Shown: positions 35,263 to 46,875 of the stretch, one piece after another | Layout: each line of letters opens with the position of its first letter | Position numbering within the stretch: the first letter of the stretch is position 1 | Assembly (NCBI GenBank): GCA_023525975.1 | Contig: CM042038.1 | Location: 3,349,272-3,413,271 of the forward strand | Reading direction: 5' to 3' | DNA: 64,000 nucleotides | From: Smallanthus sonchifolius | Lineage: Eukaryota > Streptophyta > Magnoliopsida > Asterales > Asteraceae | The notes under the pieces: model-generated | What the model was told of the DNA's origin: nothing | The model's input: only the letters and a program-made list of their open reading frames with translations | The model's database searches: none | Made by a program: the position numbers and the translations under genes

Positions 35263-35555
35263 TTTATAATCTATGTTAATTAATATTTAATGTTAGCGAG
35301 TAAAGTTATTTAACTCGTTTAACCATATCATCTTTCTTGGTACCGACAATTAAACCTAATGGAGCTTAAAGTGTTTTAATTGATTTTTTGCAAGGATAAA
35401 AAGGTACCTACCACTACCCTTTGTCTTCCCACAACCTCACAAAACGAAACTGAGCTTCACACACAAACACGCACCACAAAGTGTCAAACCAACACATGCA
35501 ATAGCTTCATCAAACCATTAGTATTCACGAGTGTTCATCTACTAATAAAACCTTC
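35263..35555 (+). promoter_or_regulatory. proximal upstream region and 5' leader of the bHLH gene
   Basis: No coding frame that begins with ATG runs through here. The last 130 bases are C/A-rich (ACACACAAACACGCACC), like a plant 5' leader. GGATAAAAAGG near 35394 is a weak TATA candidate. Nothing here is firm. Confidence 0.3.
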
Positions 35556-37352
35556 ATGTTCCCACCACCACCATCATCACAAATCCCTTTAACCATGCAT
35601 CAATATCATCATCATCATCACCATCCTTCTTCATGGACAACTTTACCTCAACAATTACATGATCACCACACCACCTACAGCCATGTTCTTCCATGCCCAA
35701 CCGTAGATCGCCACCCGTTTTATGACCTTCCTCCACCACCTTCTCCTCAATCATCACTCTCATCCCGTGGTGGTTTGTTTAAGAGGGTGGTTGACGGCTT
35801 GCAGTTTGCCTATGAGAGTAGCACTAATAATACGTCCTTGTCAACTGACCGCCCTCTAGGGTTCCAAGGCATTCAACCTGGATCTGACTCGTTTATGAAC
35901 CATACTGAAACGGGTAAGACGACGGCTCAAGAGATGTTGGATGCCAAAACCATAGCCGCCTCGAAAAGCCACAGCGAAGCAGAACGAAGACGTCGAGAAC
36001 GAATCAATAATCATCTTACAAAGCTTCGTAGCTTACTTCCCAACACCACCAAAGTAAGTCTATATTTGTTTTTCTTGTTCTTTAATTATATATGGAGCCG
36101 TGGGTCTTGCTAGAATCAACCTCTATACCATGGGATAGAGGATAGATTTGTGTTCATCCCATCATACCCGGAGCATACAAATAGTTATGCTATAAGTTAG
36201 ATTTTTACTGATTTCAATAAATTAAATAACAAACTTATTTCAACTACATAAAATATTAAATGAAATCTAGCTATTGTAATACAATTTAACCCATAAATAG
36301 TTAGAATAGTTAGTCACGAGCTTGCCCATTGTTGAACCGCTAACTCATGATCGATCTTAAAGATTTGTAAGGAAGTTAATTTAATATTAATATAATATCA
36401 TATTTTTTTAAGCATTAGAATTTTGAATATTCAAAAGCTTTTTATTTTTGAAGGAAAAATGAAACGAATGATTCAGACTCGTGTATTAGTCATCCAAAAG
36501 TCATCATGATGATAAAAAAGAAATCTAGTATTTTATGTGTGAGTCGCACATGGCCACTATTTCCTCATGCTCATGTTTTCAATTAATTAATTAGTGATAA
36601 CTTTTAGTTAATACAATTAACTAAAAGGTAATGGAAACTTATGAAATAGCTTGCCGATGAAATAAAATTTAATTCATTTGTATGCTTTTTATTTTCTTTT
36701 CACATTCATACACACATGACATGGAATACTATTACAATATATGTTCATATATATGACACCATTTTCATTTCACATTTACCAAAGGTGTATAATTTGTATA
36801 AAACATTAGGGCTTCAAAATGTAATGACTCATATATGTGACATGTTTTTGAAATAACTTTTAACTGTGACAAATATTATGTTTGTGGTTTGTGTAACACC
36901 TTTAGACGGACAAGGCTTCGTTGCTTGCTGAAGTGATACAACATGTGAAGGAGTTGAAGTGTCAAACTTCCATCATCGCGGAGCAAATTCCAGTTCCGAG
37001 TGAGATAGATGAGTTAACCATAGACAACACATTGGATGAAGAAGGTAGGATTGTGATTAGAGCATCGTTATGTTGTGATGACCGATCAGATCTATTGCAA
37101 GACCTAATTAGAACTTTGAAAATGCTTCGATTGAGAACCCTAAAAGTCGAGATCACAACACTTGGAAAACGTGTGAAGAATGTTTTGTTTGTAACCGGAG
37201 AAGATCATCATTCGCATAGTAGTATTGATAATCAACAAAAGGTTAACCATTGGATAAACTCCATTGAAGAAGCGCTTAAGGCAATAATTGAGAAAACCGA
37301 CGATGGTGAGGATTCCTCTTTTGTGAGTATTAAGAGGCAAAAGAACAAATGA
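35556..37352 (+). CDS. bHLH transcription factor of the TMO5/AIG1 (bHLH30/32) clade; two exons
   Basis: Exon 1 is 35556-36053 and exon 2 is 36906-37352, joined by an 852-base intron with GTAAGT donor and TTTAG acceptor in phase 0. The product is about 314 residues. The N-terminus is rich in His, Pro and Ser, with a conserved GGLFKRVVDGLQFAYES-like segment. The basic region SHSEAERRRRERIN has the His-Glu-Arg triad (H5/E9/R13) that reads CACGTG E-boxes. The helix-loop-helix spans the intron (LTKLRSLLPNTTK | TDKASLLAEVIQHVKELK), the usual intron position. The C-terminal part (SLCCDDRSDLLQDLIRTLK onward) is the ACT-like dimerisation region. In Arabidopsis this clade (At3g25710 TMO5, At1g68810 T5L1) pairs with LHW to drive vascular cell divisions and cytokinin synthesis. 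A second ATG 13 codons in (35595) is a possible alternative start. The gene appears intact. Confidence 0.92.
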
Positions 37353-38455
37353 CATTGACATCTTTGAGCATCGTAGGTCTCTTTAATCAAATGCATAGAA
37401 AAAAAGGGTAACTTTGTAAAATAGTAACAAAGTTTCAAAAGTGTTCTAATTAGGTCACTTAATACACATTTTACACGGTATACACCATCGGGTATACTAT
37501 GATGAGTGACTTAATTGGAACATTACTGAAACTTCGTTATTATTCTGTAGTGTTTTCTCTAAAAAATTGCTAATTAGCCAATTTATTGGCGTATACCTAA
37601 GAATTCTGGTTGTTTTTTGCAAGGATTTTTGGGTTTAAGTTTGTTCCTTTTATGTGGTATGTCTTAATTGTTATAAATTTATAATTGAAATATTAAGTTT
37701 CAACTTATTATACGTGAATATGTGTTCTTAATTATATTTATACATTCGTTATCTATCTATTATTGACCAAAACCATTAATTGTACCAACATTCATCGACT
37801 TTATTTTGGTGTGATTACACTCGTGAATAAAAAGTGCTACTATTGATTTTGTTGATATAGCTCGTATACATGTCGTCACGTCAACAAGAGCACCATAAAC
37901 GTTGACTAACCCAAGATTTTTATTATTGGCATACTCTTTGTAAATATGTGGGGAATCAACTTCATTAAATGTAGGAATTCTAGTTTGTGTATATGATGTG
38001 ACTTGGATTCTCTGAGAAAATCTTGATAGTTCACTTTCAGATTGAATTATTTTTATGGTATACACAAAATTTAACCGGATAAAAATCAGAGATTCAAGAA
38101 CGAATATGTGAAAATCTGTTAGAGATTTTGTATATCATACAATGACCAAAACCACATTTATATAAGGGGCAAACAATAACATTGGAACGTTACGACGGTT
38201 ATTGACTAAAAACTGCTACAACCGTTTACCACAACTGCTAAGTCATTCTACTCAGCAGAAGTAATCTACTCAAAAGAGCCAATCTACTTCGGAGAAGCAA
38301 AATTGACTCAGGAGAGTAAGTTTACTCAGAAAGAGCAACTTTTACTTCGGAGAAGTAAACTGATCAGCATGACCAATCTGGTCCAGAAAACTATCTTTTA
38401 GCAGTTTTATCAAATAGTTAATACATGTAATTTGAATTTAAGAGTTCTTTTAAAA

Positions 38456-38503
<48 letters not shown>

Positions 38504-38929
38504 CAACAACTATGCTGAAACTATAGTTATAAAATAAAAAAGAACTTGCATAAAGATGTACTAAAGGATTTGTAATCGACGTTATCATGTTGTATAGTAA
38601 ATATGTTCATTTCTAAACGGTTGAGGTTACACTCTTTCTTGTAATAAAGATCGGTGTAAATTGAGTAGTATGTTTAGAGAGTGGATGAGATATACGTCAT
38701 TATTACGTATGAGTGATGTCAATATAAACCATTCATTTCACGAGTGGTGGTATGGTTCTCATCATTTCTTTGAATAATAAAATATAAAGAAATTAATATC
38801 AACTTACAAACGATAAAATAGTGGGGGACCAAAATAGCCATGCGCATGACCAAACCACTACATGGGTCTCAAACAAAATAAAATGGATATAAGACGATAT
38901 AATATTATAACCTAATAGGGTTTAATTTT
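37353..38929. other. intergenic; possible worn Copia LTR and a TA microsatellite
   Basis: The minus frame at 37760-38065 (101 codons) has no recognised domain. At 38117 TGTTAGAGATTTTGTATATC begins a stretch with a TATATAAGG box (38157-38166) and repeated ACTCAGxAGAG-type words (38240-38370), which recalls a Copia LTR. I found neither a partner LTR nor a duplication. A (TA)n run occupies 38457-38502. Confidence 0.4.
38457..38502. repeat. (TA)n microsatellite
   Basis: This is about 23 perfect TA units in an AT-rich intergenic stretch downstream of the bHLH gene. Confidence 0.93.
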
Positions 38930-39480
38930 TTTTATCAATATTTAATGACCTAAACTATTATCTTTAATTAAAAAAATTAATTTGTTCTCTTGCAGTTTTT
39001 AGACATACGTACCCATTTAAAGTTCTATAAATAAAAAAATAAAAAAACTAAATTATTATTAATTGGTTGATAATAATTTAAATAACAGTTTGGTTGGTAA
39101 ATTTCTCAAGTTTCATTTTTGTTGACAGTCTCAGTAGGATAATCATTATAAATTTACACTTATTTTCGCTTAAAATGACGATTATAAATGAAATGGATGA
39201 ACATACACAAGCGAAATCAAGTGTAAATATATGATGATTATCCTATTAAAACTGACACTGATAACAAAAGTGAAGGTTAAGATTAATCAACTTAACTGTT
39301 AGTTTAAATTATTATCAGCCAATAAATTATACTTTGAATTATTATTAGCAATGAGTTTTAGTTTGGTCATTGAAATGATAAGGTTAATTTGGTTTTCAAA
39401 GTCTCTAATCAGTTTTTCTGTTCACCCATAATGGAAAAAGACGTATTGTTAAGTACATAATGAAGACTGAAATATTTAAA
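38930..39480. mobile_element. foldback element with long imperfect inverted arms
   Basis: The left arm (strongest 39046-39168) and right arm (39208-39345) are inverted copies: for example TAGGATAATCATTATAAATTTACACTTATTTTCGCTT against its complement in the right arm. Weaker pairing (AATGACCxAAACT and flanks) extends to about 38930 and 39480. The loop is about 40 bases. There is no coding. Terminal duplication not found. Confidence 0.65.
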
Positions 39481-42195
39481 TATTTAAATGAAGTATGTTA
39501 AATATTAATTATATAAAAAACCTTAACTTCATTCACTTTTGAAATCTGGTTGTGCGTGAAATGGCCAGAGCCAGATGGCTTAGTATATTAGAGCCCAAAA
39601 ATGATTATCAAAGCAGCCCATCTTTAAATAACTAAAAACAATAAGGCATAAGCCCACTCCCAAACAAATAAACCAAATTCGAAATTTTGTAATCAAATTT
39701 TCTAATTAACCCAATTATCAAATTACTTCTTACAATTGTTGGCGAAACAAGTTAGTTTCGCTTATGTTGGGCTAACGAAACTAGTAGTTAGTTTCGATTG
39801 TTAGTCAACTTCGTTTGTTAGTTAGTTAAGTTTATTTAATAAACGTTCACACCGGTTACAAAGAAATAGATTCAGAATGGATAAACCCCAAAATAAATGT
39901 AAAACTACAATCTACAACTCTGAATAAATTAATCTGATTAGAAACAATGATCACAACGACATGCTATGATCATGAAGACGAGCAGAGCTAGAAACCCTAA
40001 AAAGAAGGGAGGAAAATCTGAGTAAAAACTAATGAGAAAGATTAAGAAGCCCCGAGTTGTAATCCACCAAATTCTTCTGTTCGTCAAATATACACGCTCA
40101 AGTAGTCCTTCCAAGTTCTAAATATGCACAATTAGTCCTTTCTAGCTTTAGTGAACTGCTATAAATCCCTTAACTTTCCAGAACAACAACATTGGTCCCT
40201 CTACATACAAGACATATAAAACATACCAAGTTAGAACTAATCTTAATATGTTTGCTAATGAATTAATAAAGTAAAATTAGGTTAAGCGACTATTTAGAGT
40301 TTTTTTAACATGTGACTTTTTTTTAAGAAAAATAATGAAATAGGTTACCTTTTTATAATTATTAATCATTTTATAAAAAAAGATACGTGTACCGATTATT
40401 TTCTCTTCTCTCCAAATCTCTAATCAAACTTAGGATTTAGGAATGGTGTGGTCAAATGAAATCTGTTGCTTAAATAGTCCAACTGTCCAAAACAAGATCG
40501 AGTGGATCGGGCCGAAATGTTTAGTTGAGCCATGGTACTGGGCCTTACTTGCCTACTGGGCCTGAACGCACATTGTGTGATGCTCGGATCGGATTTATCC
40601 ATCAATGATACTTACTAAGGTCTAAGAGTGGCTGACTGAAAATCGGGTTAATGGATCTGAATGAAAATGTGGTTAAAATGTAAAAAATAAAAGTCGAAAG
40701 GCAAAAAATGGATCCATATTCGGTTCTCAGTTTTCTTATGCGGGTTACATAATATTTATTTTCTTATGTGAATAAAATATGCAGTTATGCAAGTTTAGAG
40801 GGATATTCAGTGTGCTTATCTGGTGTTTATGATGAATATTCTAGACAGGTGTGTCACGTAGCAATTAAGAAATGTACTCTAACTAGTACTAATGTAACCG
40901 ATACTAATTCAGACCCTTGTGCACCATTTAACTAGATATCATTTAAGGATATGTGAATTCAGTTTAGCTAGACTGATCGGTTATGTAATCATATTTCAGC
41001 AATTGCTAAGTTAGTCAATGTTACTCATTTAGTTTTTGACTTTGGATCAATAAAGGGAATAAACTAATATGAATCCTTTGAGGTTATTTATTGAGTTGAA
41101 AATTTGTTACCGATATTATTGCTCGTGTGAAATACCTAAATTATTGTGATACTTTTGTCATGATTTTATTTATTTATTTATTGATTGACTAACTAAATGT
41201 CACCAAAGGGCTGACTAATCCGATCAATTCAATAACTAGTTTATTGCTTTATTGACTTAATAGTCATCAAATTCTCACATAATTGGTTGATCACAATTTC
41301 AACATGAGATTTTGCTGTTGATATCATCGGTTGTGAAATACTTAAGTTCTTGATATTGTTGAGATATTCTTTAGTTTATTGTTTGACTAAATAAAGTCCA
41401 CTCAATTGTTAGATTAATAACCTAATTAATTATGTTGCTAGGAATGTTTTGATAACTGATCAATCGGTCACTTTGAAAGTTCACAAATTTGAATGTCCAG
41501 CCAACAAATGTAGGAGAAAAACATCAACAGGTTTTCATCGATTTGAATGGTCCGCTTTTGTGACGGAATTTCTATTTGTAACAATGATTACAGATCAATC
41601 ATAGTTGATTTGCGTTCTTTGTTGTTTATATGTTGTTTCTATTGTGTGATTGCTCCTACACAAATGAAAATCCTTTAACTGCTATGCACTTCTTCTAAGT
41701 ATACTGATTTTTCGATCTCGAATAAGTGGAGGTGTGGGTGCATATGAAGTGCATAAAAAATCTTTGCTTTGGATTTGAGATCATACCTCAAAAGATTTCT
41801 TTGTAGGTGCTTTGAAGTTCTATAATTTAGTTTTGTCAAATTGGATTATAACTCACGGGACTATTGGAATCCATGAGGCGGTAGTGGTGGTATGTAGATG
41901 GGTGTTGACAGGGAATTAAGAAGATAAATAAAGTATCAGGATTTGTTTTAATTATTTTGTAAAAAGTTGGGATCTAAATCTTTAAGTTAATTACACAAAT
42001 GGTCTTTGAAAGGATATAATGACTAAATAGCTCTCATGTGACTTGCACATAACTTAACTTAACCCCAAAATCTTAACACTAACTTATGAATTATGATCAT
42101 TGTGAAAATTATAAATCACTTTCAAACTCGATAGTCCTACTCTTATTGTCAACTATCTTGTCAAAGGACCTATCTGTCACTTTCAGGTTAAAGTT
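39481..42195. other. long gene-free interval
   Basis: I see no gene. 39735-39835 contains repeated GTTAGTTTCG words after a TGTTGGCGAAAC start, possibly an old LTR. 40080-40260 has stretches such as AGTCCTTCCAAG and TTGGTCCCTCTACATAC, debris typical of non-coding repeats. The 61-codon minus frame at 40420-40605 and all other frames are short and unsupported. Confidence 0.4.
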
Positions 42196-42203
42196 ATCTA
42201 ATT

Positions 42204-42404
42204 CAGTGACGGAACTTGAAAATTAAATTGGAGAGCTAAAAATATTATAAAAAAATATTTTTTTTTGTGGAACATATTTGGGCTGTGGAGGGGCCCAAAC
42301 ACTCTGACTAATAAAAAGTAAACCTATGTGTCAAAATCAATACTTTTGAAGAAAAAATGGAGTAGGTTTGGGCCACCTCTGCGCCCCTTAAATGTTCCGC
42401 GATG
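42204..42404. mobile_element. hAT-type MITE, 201 bp
   Basis: The left end CAGTGACGGAACTTGAAAAT and the complement of the right end, ACATCGCGGAACATTTAAGG, share CGGAAC and flanking positions. ATCTAATT (42196-42203) and TTCTAATT (42405-42412) are an 8-bp duplication with one mismatch. GGGCCCAAAC and GGGCCACCTC words lie inside. There is no coding. Confidence 0.7.
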
Positions 42405-42412
42405 TTCTAATT

Positions 42413-42844
42413 ACTGATTGAAGGTTAAACTGCAGGCAAGGTAAAATTAAACTCCTACTGACATTAACAATTATGTTCCTAAACAGAAACCATCTTTTTT
42501 TTAAATAAAAACAAAAATAAAGGGTACAAAAAATCTTTAAAAATAATTTAATTGGTGAATAATAAGATTCAAAACAGTTGAGTCAATCTTTATATTCGAC
42601 CCGCATAGCCCATTACATTGGTGGAGGACAATAATGCAATGGCCATGCAACTATCATTTATTTTCATTTTGACCACCAAATATCAAATGTTGTTTAATTT
42701 AGGTTCAATTATTAGTGGGTTAATTTACTTAATTTGCCAGTTTGGTTGGAAACAACTAAGATTTTTTTGGTTGTTTGGTTGAAGACAACAAAATCATACC
42801 AATACAAACTTTATAACTCCTCCATATACTAGTTGAGTTAAAAT
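42413..42844. other. AT-rich spacer
   Basis: I see nothing definable here beyond A- and T-rich sequence. Confidence 0.5.
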
Positions 42845-43500
42845 GGCCAATGCAAATACTAGTTGAGTTTTAATAAAGGAAAATAAATTAATATTAATAA
42901 AACTTTACTATGTATAAAATGTTTATAAAATACTGAAAACTACGTGATATATTATTTTTTGTTATTTAACTATTTATATGAGTATAATAATGATAATTAT
43001 AAAGAAAAATTAAATCATATCTTTTAATAGTGGTAAAAATTATTACAACAAACATATTTATATTAATAAATAAAAATTATAGGGGGACATGTATACTTTC
43101 TGGTGCATTATGTTTTTTCTGCTTCTTTCTCTTATTAAATAAAGAAAATAAAAGAAAATATTTTTAAATATTTAATACGAATCTAATTGTGAATATTGTT
43201 TATTTAATTATGGACAATTATTATACTATTAACCAAATAAATTTAATATGAATTAAATATCATCAATTACATAACAAAATACCCAGTTGGAAAAAATGTT
43301 TTAAAAATTAACTTAATAAAATTTATAACTGTCACGTCAAAGTACATTTTAAAAACACATTTTGACGGGTGTATGTGATAGCAGATTAAATTATATTTTA
43401 TTCACTACACGGGTTTTTTAAAATATATTTTTTATTACTAATTAATTATATAATATTACATTTATTCAATTTGTGTAATAAACGGAATTCTAACAATATA
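42845..43500 (+). mobile_element. degenerate Helitron copy (family A)
   Basis: The stretch GACATGTATACTTTCTGGTG, TTTTTTCTGCTTCTTTCTCT, AAATATTTAATACGAATCTAATT (43085-43190) parallels 10190-10295 of the intact Helitron in the same order. Near 43460 ATTTATTCAATTTGTGTAATA matches its 3' end. The terminal TC and CTAG signals are eroded, and there is extra sequence inside. Limits are approximate. Confidence 0.55.
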
Positions 43501-44245
43501 TTGTCTTTATAGTGTTAAGTAATTAGTCTTGTTATAATTCACTGGTATTTGTAATACTTAATTTTTGTAAATGCAGTTAGAACTTTAATTAAAATGAAAA
43601 AAAATTATTATACTTAAAAAACGTAAAGTTGCATAAGCATTACGCGTGCTTAATTACGTTGACGTTTATGAAATAAAACTAATTGTAGAAATTATGACAA
43701 TATATATCAATGATCACCGTTTTCCAAAAACAATGTTTCGTTTCTTCTCTAGTATTATATTTACAAACTTTCTTGAAAATAAATTATTAAAAATGTTAGT
43801 CTGTTGATAAATTAATAATGGAAAGTGACAAAGGAATGGAAAATAATGTTTTGACCAAAAGAGTGTATAAAGGTGGCACCAACTAGATTACTTCAAATCA
43901 TTAATCCCCAAAACGTAACATGGATGATCCACATTATCGTCATTATCTTATCTTTTTAGCTTAATCATACACTATCATCTTCCCAATCCCTTCCTCTGGT
44001 TAGCTTAGTAAACACTAAACATATAATAGTGATATATTGATGTTAAACCTTCACATTTAGAAATGTATTAGAACTTGTTACATCAATAGAACTGCACGCT
44101 TAAAATTTCATTTAAGATATTACAGTTTTAATAAGAAAAATGGATAAATTAGCTAAATTTTTACAATTATTAATAAAACACGTAATTTCACATGAATATT
44201 TAGTGGGATGGATATTTTTGTTATTCTACTAATTATTAGCGTAAG
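43501..44245. other. gene-free AT-rich interval
   Basis: I see no coding frame or repeat structure beyond AT richness. 43850-44000 is slightly less AT-rich but shows no conserved motif. Confidence 0.4.
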
Positions 44246-44500
44246 TAATTAAAACACGTTGTAATTTTGCATTTGCTATGAACATACAAGCGTAATAAAT
44301 TTCAGTCTTGCGTGTTTACATATGCGTGATTACTAAACATATATATACATATGCGTAATAAACCTAAGACTTGCATTATTACGTATACGTAATAAACCTC
44401 AAACTTGCGTTATTATGTATGCATAATAAACCTCATACAAATCAACATGCATGATTATGTATGCGTAATAAACCCCATACAAATCAACAAGCTTGATTGT
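44246..44500. repeat. degenerate minisatellite with TATGCGTAATAAACC units
   Basis: At least six copies of a (T)ATGCGTAATAAACCTCA-like unit occur at 35-60 base spacing, with AAACTTGCGTTATTA and CATACAAATCAACA spacers shared between neighbours. The minus frame 44399-44584 is a translation of this array and not a gene. Confidence 0.7.
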
Positions 44501-44869
44501 ATAAATAAGGGTGAACGTGATTACATACTTGAATTTAATATGCCAAATAAAGGTGAACGTGATTTCATGGTTTGATTTATACACTTTTATTACATAAGGG
44601 TAAAGACGATTTTAGGTCGTCGATGACGTTTTTTTACAGAGATTGTTTTTTACCCATGTTGTTAGATATTGGCCTTAATACCCTTTTTACCTAGACGCTC
44701 ATTTATTTTTATTATTCTATTTATATCTATGTCACCGCGTTTTTTAAGCCCTAGATTAAATCAAATCTAGGGGTAGGGAGACTTCGTACGCTAATTACCC
44801 TTTGTACGATAACCCGCCCCTCTCCCCCCTCCCGCTATATAATATATATAGACGCACACCACATCTTTA

Positions 44870-45215
44870 CTTTATTCTTGTTTTCCTTTTTTAATCATTA
44901 ACTGTCAAAAAGGCCCGAAGTTGCAAGGGACCCGGGTTCGATCCCTGCCACCACCATTAATTTCCGTGACATGCAAATGAGGCTTAGCTCTTAGGCTGAT
45001 GCACCTGGGTTTTACACACGCCGATCCAGAGTTCAAGACTCGGCTCTCTCTCAAGCCCGGAAGGAGCCGTATTAGGTGGGGTTTTTCTTTAAAAGCTCTC
45101 CAACTCTGATGCCAAGTGGGCCCCGTAAAAACAACATATTAGCCGAAGTTGGACGAGACTCTCCCATTTAACGGGGGATGCGACAACATTCAATGTTCAC
45201 CTTTCCAAAAAAATA
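44870..45215 (+). repeat. possible tRNA-derived SINE-like sequence
   Basis: GACCCGGGTTCGATCCCTGCC (44929-44949) is a strong tRNA B box with flanking T-arm pairing. A second weaker one, GAGTTCAAGACTCGG, lies at about 45031. The following block to 45215 is markedly less AT-rich than its surroundings (AAGCCCGGAAGGAGCCGTAT, GTGGGCCCCGTAAAAAC). I do not see a clean A box or a poly-A/T tail with duplications, so this may be a truncated SINE or only a tRNA-like repeat. Confidence 0.35.
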
Positions 45216-45221
45216 ATAATA

Positions 45222-45680
45222 ACTAGGTAAACTTTTAGTCTTTATAAGATACCTTTAAAAATTAATTAATACTTCACCCTAATGAAAAGCTATTATGTTT
45301 ACATGAATTTGAGAGATTTTATCAATAAAAAAAACTGAAAACTAGATCGAAAAAACCATGGAAAGAATGAAACATGAATTAACAAACATTTTTTTTATTT
45401 ATATTGTCAATAATTTAATTTTCCTTTTATAATCCTTAATTAAGTAAACTTTTAGTCTTTGATTCCTACCTTTAACCTTTTTGCCCTACTACTTCTTTAT
45501 ATACCTATAAAAGATACTTTATAATTTACCCTGATGAAAACCAATTATGTTTACATGAATTTGAAGATATTTTATCAACCAAAAAACTGAAAACTAGATT
45601 GAAAAAAACCATGGAAATAATGAAACATGAATTAACAAACATTAATTTTTTTCATATATATTGTAAATATGAATTTAATT
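45222..45680. repeat. tandem duplication of a ~220-bp unit
   Basis: The segment GTAAACTTTTAGTCTTT, CTATTATGTTTACATGAATTTG, AAAAACTGAAAACTAGATCG, AAAAAACCATGGAAAGAATG, AAACATGAATTAACAAACAT (45226-45390) recurs in order at 45442-45645 with scattered changes. Both lie just downstream of the RTFL peptide gene. No coding. Confidence 0.8.
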
Positions 45681-45820
45681 AGTTCCCAAAATCACATGTG
45701 AAAAAAAAGGAACTAATCTAACATAATCGATCAAGGGCCAACTACAAAACTGTTGAGCTCATTCAAGCCACATAATCCTATTTACAAATTAACCGCTTGA
45801 TGATCAGCAAGTCCAGATTA

Positions 45821-45952
45821 TCAATCATGGTAACAAAGAAGCATGACAACACATCTCTTGATGATGTAAAGCCTTGCTTTATGTTCTTTAAGAACTCCTC
45901 CAAGTCCTTTGCTTGAAATCCTTCTCTTGGAGCTTCCCATCATCATCTTCAT
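45821..45952 (-). CDS. ROTUNDIFOLIA-like / DEVIL (RTFL/DVL) small peptide, 43 residues
   Basis: This small intronless frame (ATG at 45952, TGA at 45823-45821) starts MKMMMGSSKRRISSKGLGGV and ends KARLYIIKRCVVMLLCYHD. The second part is the RTF domain: a basic K/R-rich stretch, YIIKRCVVMLLC, then a terminal His-Asp near the stop, as in Arabidopsis DVL1/ROT4. These plasma-membrane-associated peptides limit polar cell proliferation and alter leaf, fruit and trichome shape when overexpressed. The length is normal for the family (about 40-50 residues or more). There is no ATG in frame upstream for at least 60 bases. A TATA box lies about 135 bases upstream. It is an intact, easily missed gene. Confidence 0.9.
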   Translation of the reverse strand: MKMMMGSSKRRISSKGLGGVLKEHKARLYIIKRCVVMLLCYHD

Positions 45953-46086
45953 ATCTTCCACAAGGACTCTTAATTTAGACACCAAAAAAATGACTCTTGA
46001 GAGATGGATTAATGGTGTTCTTTTGTTGTTGTGTAAAATAAGCAGTGTGTTGGGATATTATGGTAGAACATGATGGGAGGGGTATG

Positions 46087-46094
46087 TTTATATA
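46087..46094 (-). promoter_or_regulatory. TATA box of the RTFL/DVL gene
   Basis: TATATAAA on the minus strand is 135 bases upstream of the ATG. A start site some 30 bases downstream would give a leader of roughly 100 bases, usual for plants. The G-rich tract described next abuts it on the distal side. Confidence 0.6.
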
Positions 46095-46134
46095 GGAGGT
46101 GGGGTGGGGTGGGGGTAGGGGAGGGGGTGGGGGG
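46095..46134 (+). other. G-rich tract, potential G-quadruplex, next to the RTFL TATA box
   Basis: Forty bases with eight G-runs of three or more, for example GGTGGGGTGGGGTGGGGGT and GGGGAGGGGGTGGGGGG. On the transcribed side this is a C-rich strand directly upstream of the TATA box. Such tracts can form G-quadruplexes; the sequence shows only the capacity. Confidence 0.75.
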
Positions 46135-46590
46135 ACATGAGAAGATGACTGAATAGTATAAATGTATAATATACTATGTAGCTACATTGGGTACAAGTCA
46201 TCTTCTAAGGGTGGGTGTAGCCTGTATGCATCATCTACAGACATAGTGGGTCAGGTATGATCTTAATGAGGTAGCATCCATCCATAATTTATGAGTTTCT
46301 TCATCTTGTTTTATTATTATTTGCTTCATGTTCATCTAGCTTCTTATATTTTACATATAAAAGTAGGGTTAATATTTTTTTTGAATAGCAATTTGGAAAA
46401 GTTGGGTTTATAATAATCTTAAAAATGTGTCGGTAAGTCTATAAACACTCATATGAAATATATATTATATACTATATATTTAAAGATCATGTTGGTGAAT
46501 AGTGTTTTGTAATTTTTTCTTTTTTACTTTTATGTTTTCTTTTTTCTACTTTTTTTAATGTGTTGATTTTAGATTTCTAATTGTTGCGTC
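46135..46590. other. upstream flank of the RTFL gene
   Basis: AT-rich sequence with two GTAGCTACATTGGGTAC-/ATAGTGGGTCAGGTAT-like phrases, but no gene and no defined repeat. Confidence 0.4.
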
Positions 46591-46599
46591 TGAATTTAC

Positions 46600-46875
46600 G
46601 TTCGAGTTTCTTGACCCTGCGTTTTCATGTTTTACAATGAAGTGCGTTCACTTTTACGACGGGGTACGCTTTAGGGTTTTTTGTTTGAGTGACAACCGTT
46701 ACGACGTGTTTTTGTATCCGTGTTTGCCTTCGGGTTACTTAACGCTACACTTTCGGGTTTTACGACATAGTGACGCTCGCTTTTACAATGGAACATGTTT
46801 TACGGTTTTCCGACAGAGTGACTGCCGCTGCGACGTGTTTTCGAGATCGTGCCGCAGCCACAGCGCTTGAGTGGG
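46600..46875. repeat. two to three copies of a ~120-bp GC-richer repeat
   Basis: A block with CACTTTTACGACGGGGTACG, GGGTTTTTTGTTTGAGTGAC and GTTACGACGTGTTTT is echoed by CGCTTTTACAATGGAACATG, CGGTTTTCCGACAGAGTGAC and GCTGCGACGTGTTTT about 125 bases later. The 77-codon frame 46637-46870 spans the two copies, and its internal duplication shows that it is a repeat translation rather than a recognised protein. Confidence 0.55.

Noticed and set aside
37760..38065. A 101-residue gene downstream of the bHLH gene
   Set aside because: No domain, no supporting promoter, and it borders LTR-like sequence.
46637..46870. A 77-residue cysteine-rich small protein
   Set aside because: The frame spans two copies of a DNA repeat, which explains its internal duplication.
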